Source: Hevea brasiliensis (Eukaryota; Streptophyta; Magnoliopsida; Malpighiales; Euphorbiaceae). Taken from it: 64,000 nt of DNA. Below are positions 58,787 to 64,000 of this stretch, piece by piece (the stretch's first letter is position 1; every line of letters starts with the position of its first letter). The DNA is taken from the NCBI RefSeq assembly GCF_030052815.1, contig NC_079509.1:44758750-44822749 (forward strand), given 5' to 3'. The notes beneath the pieces were generated by a model that had not been told where the DNA came from, did not search any database, and saw nothing but the letters and a program-made list of their open reading frames with translations. The translations under genes were made by a program, and so were the position numbers.

Positions 58787-61700
58787 TGTCACACCTTACC
58801 CCTCTGTAAGGCATAACATGATCCCGTAGAATACCTAATGAACTACCGAACTTCACCTACCGATAACTCATTAAGTACCCTACAAGAGATTTTAAAACAA
58901 TTTTCTTATCTTTGACAAGTGGTGAGCATTTCTAATAAGTATTTAAAACATTTAGTTGAAATTAAAACTAATTAATATTTTTGGCCATTTTAGTTTTCCG
59001 CAAATCTTATAAAAATTTTGACAGAGTTTCCTCTGTATTTTGAGAAAACTGTTCTTCGAATACCTGTAAAAAGTACTTCTAAAAGTTTTTCTCAACTAAT
59101 ACTTCGGTTTCACAATCAAACTCAATCAATTTCTCAAAATTCACAAGTTCAATAGTTCTCAAAATACTGTCAATCAATATCATTCATATTTCATTAAAAA
59201 CAAAATAATTTATACACAACCTTACAAATTTATATCAAAAGAAACACAAACTAAACCTTATTACAAACTTCATACAAAATTGTGTACAAGCTGCTCAAGA
59301 CCCATTTTTACATGTCCATACATTTATGTGCAATATATACATCAAAAGGAATATTTGCAGTTAGGGTATAAATTATACCCGAAGGCTTCAAGCTGATGTC
59401 TTCACACACCTCAGCAGCTCAGTCTGCTGCTCTTCTAATCTCTGTATCTGCGACAGCAATAAAAGCTATCACTGAGTACTATGACTCAGTGGTGCACAAT
59501 ATACTAAAATAATCTTTATGCAAAACTTAAAGCACATTCATTCAAAAATTTGGCTAAACATGAAAATTAAATACAATCATGCATTGTAAGATTTTACATG
59601 TAAACCAAGTTCATTTCAAAGTATCAAAACACATTTCATAAAACCCACAGTTAGATCACGCCATTCGAAACAAATAGAATCTCAATAGCCAGAGGTTGAA
59701 GAGAAATCACATGAATCTCAATAGCCAGAGGCTAAAGAGAAATCATATCACAGGCTAGCTAGCTCAAATATATGGATATCCATTCACATCCTCTTCTACT
59801 AGCACACCTCAACACTTCTCCAGAGAAGGAATCAAAATTCGAAACTAATTACCCCCACTAGTCGTGCTAGTGAGGTGTTCAAATATGTGGTCATGACACT
59901 GTGGTTTCAAAACTTATCTTAACAATTTGCTAAACATTGTCTTTTCAAATATACATAATAACTTTCAACAATTTAGATCAAACATCATAAGAATTCCATA
60001 ATCCAATATTTCATATTATTCAGAACGATATGCAAAAGATGATTATAAAAGTATATGTTGTGCACAAACCTCAAACGAGTCGCCTGTTGGCCTTGACTCG
60101 ACTCCTCGGGTTCTGTCCCGGTATTCTTTTCCACTGAAACACGGAATTTTCCAATGTTTCAGTACTAAAACTTAAAATAAATCCAAAATAAACTTAACTT
60201 CACATTTACCTAGCTCTAACGTGTTAAATTCGACGTTCTCGAAATTTTGTGTTTCGGGTTACTATTCACTGTACTATTCAAGTCAAATTATTGACTTTCT
60301 AAGGCTTAATGGGTATGGGAACTCTAACTTCACCCACATACCACATTTTGGTCACCAAACTTGTTGGTTTTGGTCATTTGTTTAAAGCTTAGGTCATTTT
60401 GGCAAAATTGCCAATTTTCGGTTTTGGTTCTCCGAAGTTGCACTGTTCCATTGGTCGATCTACTGTTGGAATTTGACAAAAATTTCTTCATAGAAAATGT
60501 TCCTTATTGTCTTAAGTGTATTCTCATTTTTGGATCACCTCAATCGGAGTTTTGTAGCTCAAGTTATGGCCAAAATAAGTTTCTTTGTTTCGTGTCTTGT
60601 TCATCTTGAGATTTTGGTCTTGTGATTTTTGGTCCAATTTTGGTCAATAATTTAATCAAGTTAAGTTCATAATTTGGTCTCACTTTCTTCATATGAAATG
60701 TTGTACTATGTCTTAGGTTTCCATCGGTTCAAGAATCGCCTAAATCCGAGTTTTCTAGAGGGAGTTATAGCCATCCAAACATTGCTGCTCAAATGGAAAT
60801 TCTGGAAATCTCAGTACAGTAAATTTCACTTTGCTCAATGACTTAATTAGGTTAATGACATAATTTGGATTGGTGTCCTTCATGAAAGTTTTAGATCTAT
60901 ATCTTATCTAATTACGGTTAAAATTTCAGGTCAATTTGATCTACCTAGCTCGAGTTATGACCAAATGAACTGTTCATTTGGTCAGTTTGGTGCAGTGGCA
61001 GCCTGCTATCAACTCACTTTGGTCAATTGTTTCACCAAGTTTCGGTCAGTTTTTGGCCATGGTTCCTTAATGAAAATTGTGCTCTTTTATGTCTATTTTC
61101 ATCTCCAATTGGTGGCATATCAATTGGACTTGTAAACTTTGAGTTTTGGTCCTTCAAAGTGGGTTTGGTCATGCTGCCAGCAGCATGACCATTGACCTAC
61201 GAATTTGGTTTAATTTCCTACCATTCCCACACAACTTATTTGGTCATTATTGACCATTTTTCAGTCCACAATTGGTCAAAGATATCATTTATGCATTTCT
61301 CCAAAATTTTGCCTCAAAACCCTAACATTCAAACCCTAGCTCTTCTATCTCATGCATTAAATCACATCTAGTGCACCTAACCTTAACCATTCAACTAATC
61401 AAAGCTTTTAAACTCATTCTAATGCATCAAATTCATGTAAATCATACTCCTCTCAAGCTGCCAGAATTTTAGTTTGGTCCTTCTCCCATGTTTGTTTCAT
61501 TTAAATCAAGTTCTAAGATCACTTAATTACCTAAACATGGATTTGAATGGATAATTAAAGAGTTTAGCATACTAACCTCAATTTAAATGCCAAGCCTTCA
61601 ATTGTTCTCTTTCTTTCCTCTTTCTTTCTTGTGCTTAAGTTGATATTAAAGGTTCTATTGAGGTATTTAAGGAAGTTAAGAAGGTTAAGTGAAGAAAATT

Positions 61701-62458
61701 TAGCTTAAATGTAAGCTTAAATGAAGAACCATTCATGGAGGATTTTGGGGAAAATGGGGTGGCAAAGAGAGAGGTGAAGAAGAAGAAAATCCTAATTTTT
61801 TTTTTGTTTTCCTTTACACGTTTTTGCTTATGGAAGACCCCTAAATCCAAATTAATTAATTCAATTTATTAATTTAGTTATGACATCATGCATGATGTCA
61901 TAACTTTTGACTTTTCCAACCTCTTTCCTTTTCTCTTTTTTTTTTATTTTCTTTTTATTAGTTCTTTAATTTAATTCTCGATTCCAAAATTTTCTTTTCT
62001 CTGATTTTATTTGACAGTTAGGTCAGGAGTCAGCTCTCGGGGTCAATTGACCAAATTGCCCCTCGCTGGTTCATCCCGGTTCGCAAATAATCCAATATTT
62101 CTTCCGGCTCCCTGACCTAATTATTTGACTAACTTAACAGCTCTTTTTCGTGATTTTCTCTTTTCCACTATTTTCATAAGGGTCCTAAGGACCGCAGCGT
62201 CACTTTTTACGGTTCGAAATTTGAGTTTAAAATGACTTCATGCTGTTCGAGAAGGTCACTCATCATTGTGACTCTACTGCTTAACCTCTTATGTTCTGTT
62301 TTTCTTATCTATAGTTAACTAATTAAACATTACTAATTATTTGTATTTATGGCTTCTCAAGTTGTCTTAAGTGTGGCCCTAATCCCAATAATTGTCCGGA
62401 CCGACACCGGTCACCGGAACAGTGAAATATACCAGGCTATACCAATAGGGGTGTTACA
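58787..62458 (-). repeat. G2 5' LTR (3,672 bp)
   Basis: In LTR sense it runs from TGTAACACCCCTATTGG (62458) to GGTAAGGTGTGACA (58787). Near-identical to 50271-53946, so the insertion is recent relative to the rest. It carries the 30-bp palindrome (61876-61905). Confidence 0.95.
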
Positions 62459-62463
62459 AAAAT

Positions 62464-63559
62464 GTCATCAATAAACACCACCACAAATTGATCGAGATAT
62501 GGTCTGAAGATAGTGTTCATCAGATCCATAAAAGCAGCTGGAGCATTTATTAACCCGAATGGCATTACTAGAAACTCATAGTGGCCATATCGAGTTCCAA
62601 AGCGCTTTTGGAATACTCTGCTCTTGCACCTTCAACTGATAATAACCAGATTGCAAATCAATTTTGGAGAATACAGCTGCACCCTTCAACTGATCAAACA
62701 GATCATCAATGCGAGGCAATGGATATCTGTTCTTTATTGTCACCTTATTCAACTGCCGGTAGTCAATGCATAAGCGGAGAGTACCATCCTTCTTCTTAAC
62801 AAACAACACTGGTGCTCCCCAAGGTGACACACTAGGGCGGATAAAGCCCTTTTCAAGTAGTTCTTGCAATTGTATCTTCAACTCCTTCAACTCTGCTGGT
62901 GCCATTCTGTATGGCATTATGGAGATTGGATCCACACCAGGCATAACATTAATTTCAAACTGCACTTCTCTTTTCGGAGGTAATCCTGGCAATTCATTAG
63001 GAAACACATCTGGAAAGTCATGTACTGTAGGGATGCCCTTCAATGTTGGACTCCCCACTTGAGTGTCTACCACATGTGCCAAGTAGGCTTCACACCCCTT
63101 TCTGATCATTTTTCTGGCTATTGCAGCTGAAATGACGTTTGATGGCAATAACTGCCTTTCCCCATGTATTACCACATCACTATACTGAGGAAGGCCAAAA
63201 GTGACTGTCTTCAGCCTACAGTCAATCATGGCATGATGCCTAGCTAACCAATCCATGCCCAAGATGATATCATAATCTCTGAAGGGCATTTCAATGAGAT
63301 CGGACAGAAAAGTGTGTCCTTGGATCACCAAAGGACAATCTCTATACATTCTATTAACCCTGACTTCCTGTCCTAGTGGACTTGTTACTAGTACCTCAAA
63401 GTTCATTTTTGTACATGGAACAGCAATGCAATCAATGATGCTAGCACTCACATAAGAATGGGTAGAGCCCGGATCAAATAACACAAACACATTTTGGTTA
63501 AAAGTTGAGAAGGTACCAGCCACAACATCAGATGTCTCGGCCTCTTCCCTCTGTCTCAT
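62464..63559 (-). pseudogene. G1 protease and N-terminal RT, right of G2
   Basis: 62576-63559 (327 codons): [33 protein letters not shown] (protease active site), [18 protein letters not shown], then the linker [18 protein letters not shown] and RT fingers and palm ([37 protein letters not shown]). A one-base loss near 62600 ends the frame. The remaining 62464-62590 reads [10 protein letters not shown] and up to the first codons of the F-I-D-D motif at the break. Protease and RT are joined in one frame here, unlike G2. Together with 49941-50270 it makes one RT domain. Confidence 0.92.
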
Positions 63560-64000
63560 TGCATAGACTCTGACGGAGCACTGTCTTGCTCTGATTGTTT
63601 CACTGTACCTTGGCTGCCTGCTGGGTTACCTCTACCCCTGCCTTTACCTCTGCTAGGTGGTTGTGAACTTCTAGTGATAGGGCTCTGAACTGACCCTTCT
63701 ACAGTAGTAGAAGGTGTTCTAACTCTGCGACTACTGGTGCAGTCCTTGGCAAAGTGTCCTGTGCCTCCACAGTTATAACAGGCTCCAATAGCCTTATAGC
63801 ATATCCCACCATGATTTTTTCCACAAGTTTCACATTGGCGGGGAGGGTAGGAACTTCTGGAACTCTGTTGACCAGATAGGGGAGGTCTCTGTCCTGAATA
63901 TCTTCCCCTACCCGATTTCTTGCCACCTCTGCCATGTCCCCCATAGTTCTTCCTCTTTCCACTATGACCACTGGAACTCTGTTCTACTGACTTTCCCTCT
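63560..64000 (-). pseudogene. gag: G1 gag C-terminus, cut by window end
   Basis: The two-part knuckle CETC-GKNH-GGIC and CYNC-GGTGH-FAKDC is readable at 63735-63835, preceded by a Gly/Arg/Ser-rich segment and followed by the GKGRGRG linker (63635-63655). A short frame break near 63570 precedes the protease. Gag core, primer site and 5' LTR would lie beyond 64000. Confidence 0.83.

Larger units (their letters stand above)
50271..62458 (-). mobile_element. G2: complete Ty3/gypsy chromovirus-like element (12,188 bp)
   Basis: Flanked by perfect AAAAT duplications (50266-50270 and 62459-62463). LTRs of 3,676 bp (50271-53946) and 3,672 bp (58787-62458) are nearly identical, with a polypurine tract, primer site, and gag, protease, RT, RNase H, integrase and chromodomain-like tail in order. 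It is the youngest and only structurally complete element in the window. Gag and the RNase H-integrase linker have indels, so this copy is probably not able to move alone. Confidence 0.95.

Noticed and set aside
1..64000. Host genes or a new non-transposon gene system
   Set aside because: Every long open frame with recognisable motifs belongs to a retrotransposon. The remaining frames are short, antisense to LTRs or low complexity.

Overview
This window is plant nuclear DNA made almost entirely of nested LTR retrotransposons. I see no host gene, no rRNA or tRNA gene and no CRISPR array. Chromovirus-like Ty3/gypsy elements with 3-3.7 kb LTRs and initiator-Met tRNA primer sites, an Athila-like Ty3/gypsy element with a tRNA-Asp-type primer site, and Ty1/copia elements with about 2 kb LTRs together point to an angiosperm, in a gene-poor (pericentromere-like) region. 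I cannot name the species.

Layout by short names. A0 (1-718, minus) is a broken Athila-like gag. C1 (719 to about 1074) is the start of a copia LTR. A1 is an Athila-like element on the plus strand, starting near 1075. Its 5' LTR is split by a tandem array (1255-22287). A1 then resumes with the LTR end, primer site, gag, protease and RT (22288-27309), is split again by element E (27315-37184), continues with RNase H and the start of integrase (37185-38169), and is split by copia element C2 (38170-44228). C2 is split by gypsy element G1 (from 44229). G1 is split by the complete gypsy element G2 (50271-62458, duplication AAAAT). G1 resumes at 62464 and leaves the window at 64000. The inferred order of insertion is A0, C1, A1, C2, G1, G2. 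The array and E are separate insertions into A1, and a solo LTR (4186-7309, duplication GCTAC) sits inside the first LTR of the array.

Three structures stand out. (1) The array is LTR-gag-LTR-gag-(LTR/gag fusion)-LTR. Every unit carries gag but ends at the same point just before the protease active site, so this is a gag-only, non-autonomous family. Its LTR ends closely match those of the coding elements G1 and G2, which are plausible helpers. (2) E has its two 3.06 kb LTRs in inverted, not direct, orientation, yet is flanked by a perfect 5-bp duplication (GCTAA). Both outer ends are the 3' (U5) end of the LTR. It also lacks RT. (3) The E integrase is interrupted by a 75-bp GT-AG segment that looks like a spliceosomal intron and is flanked by CAGGT on both sides.

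Nearly all coding regions carry stops or frameshifts. The best preserved are C2 gag-protease-integrase (605 codons, intact D-D-35-E), G2 RT-RNase H (520 codons) and G1 RNase H-integrase (401 codons). Boundaries of LTRs with a visible TG/CA end plus a primer site, polypurine tract or duplication are good to the base. C1 and A1 outer boundaries are approximate.
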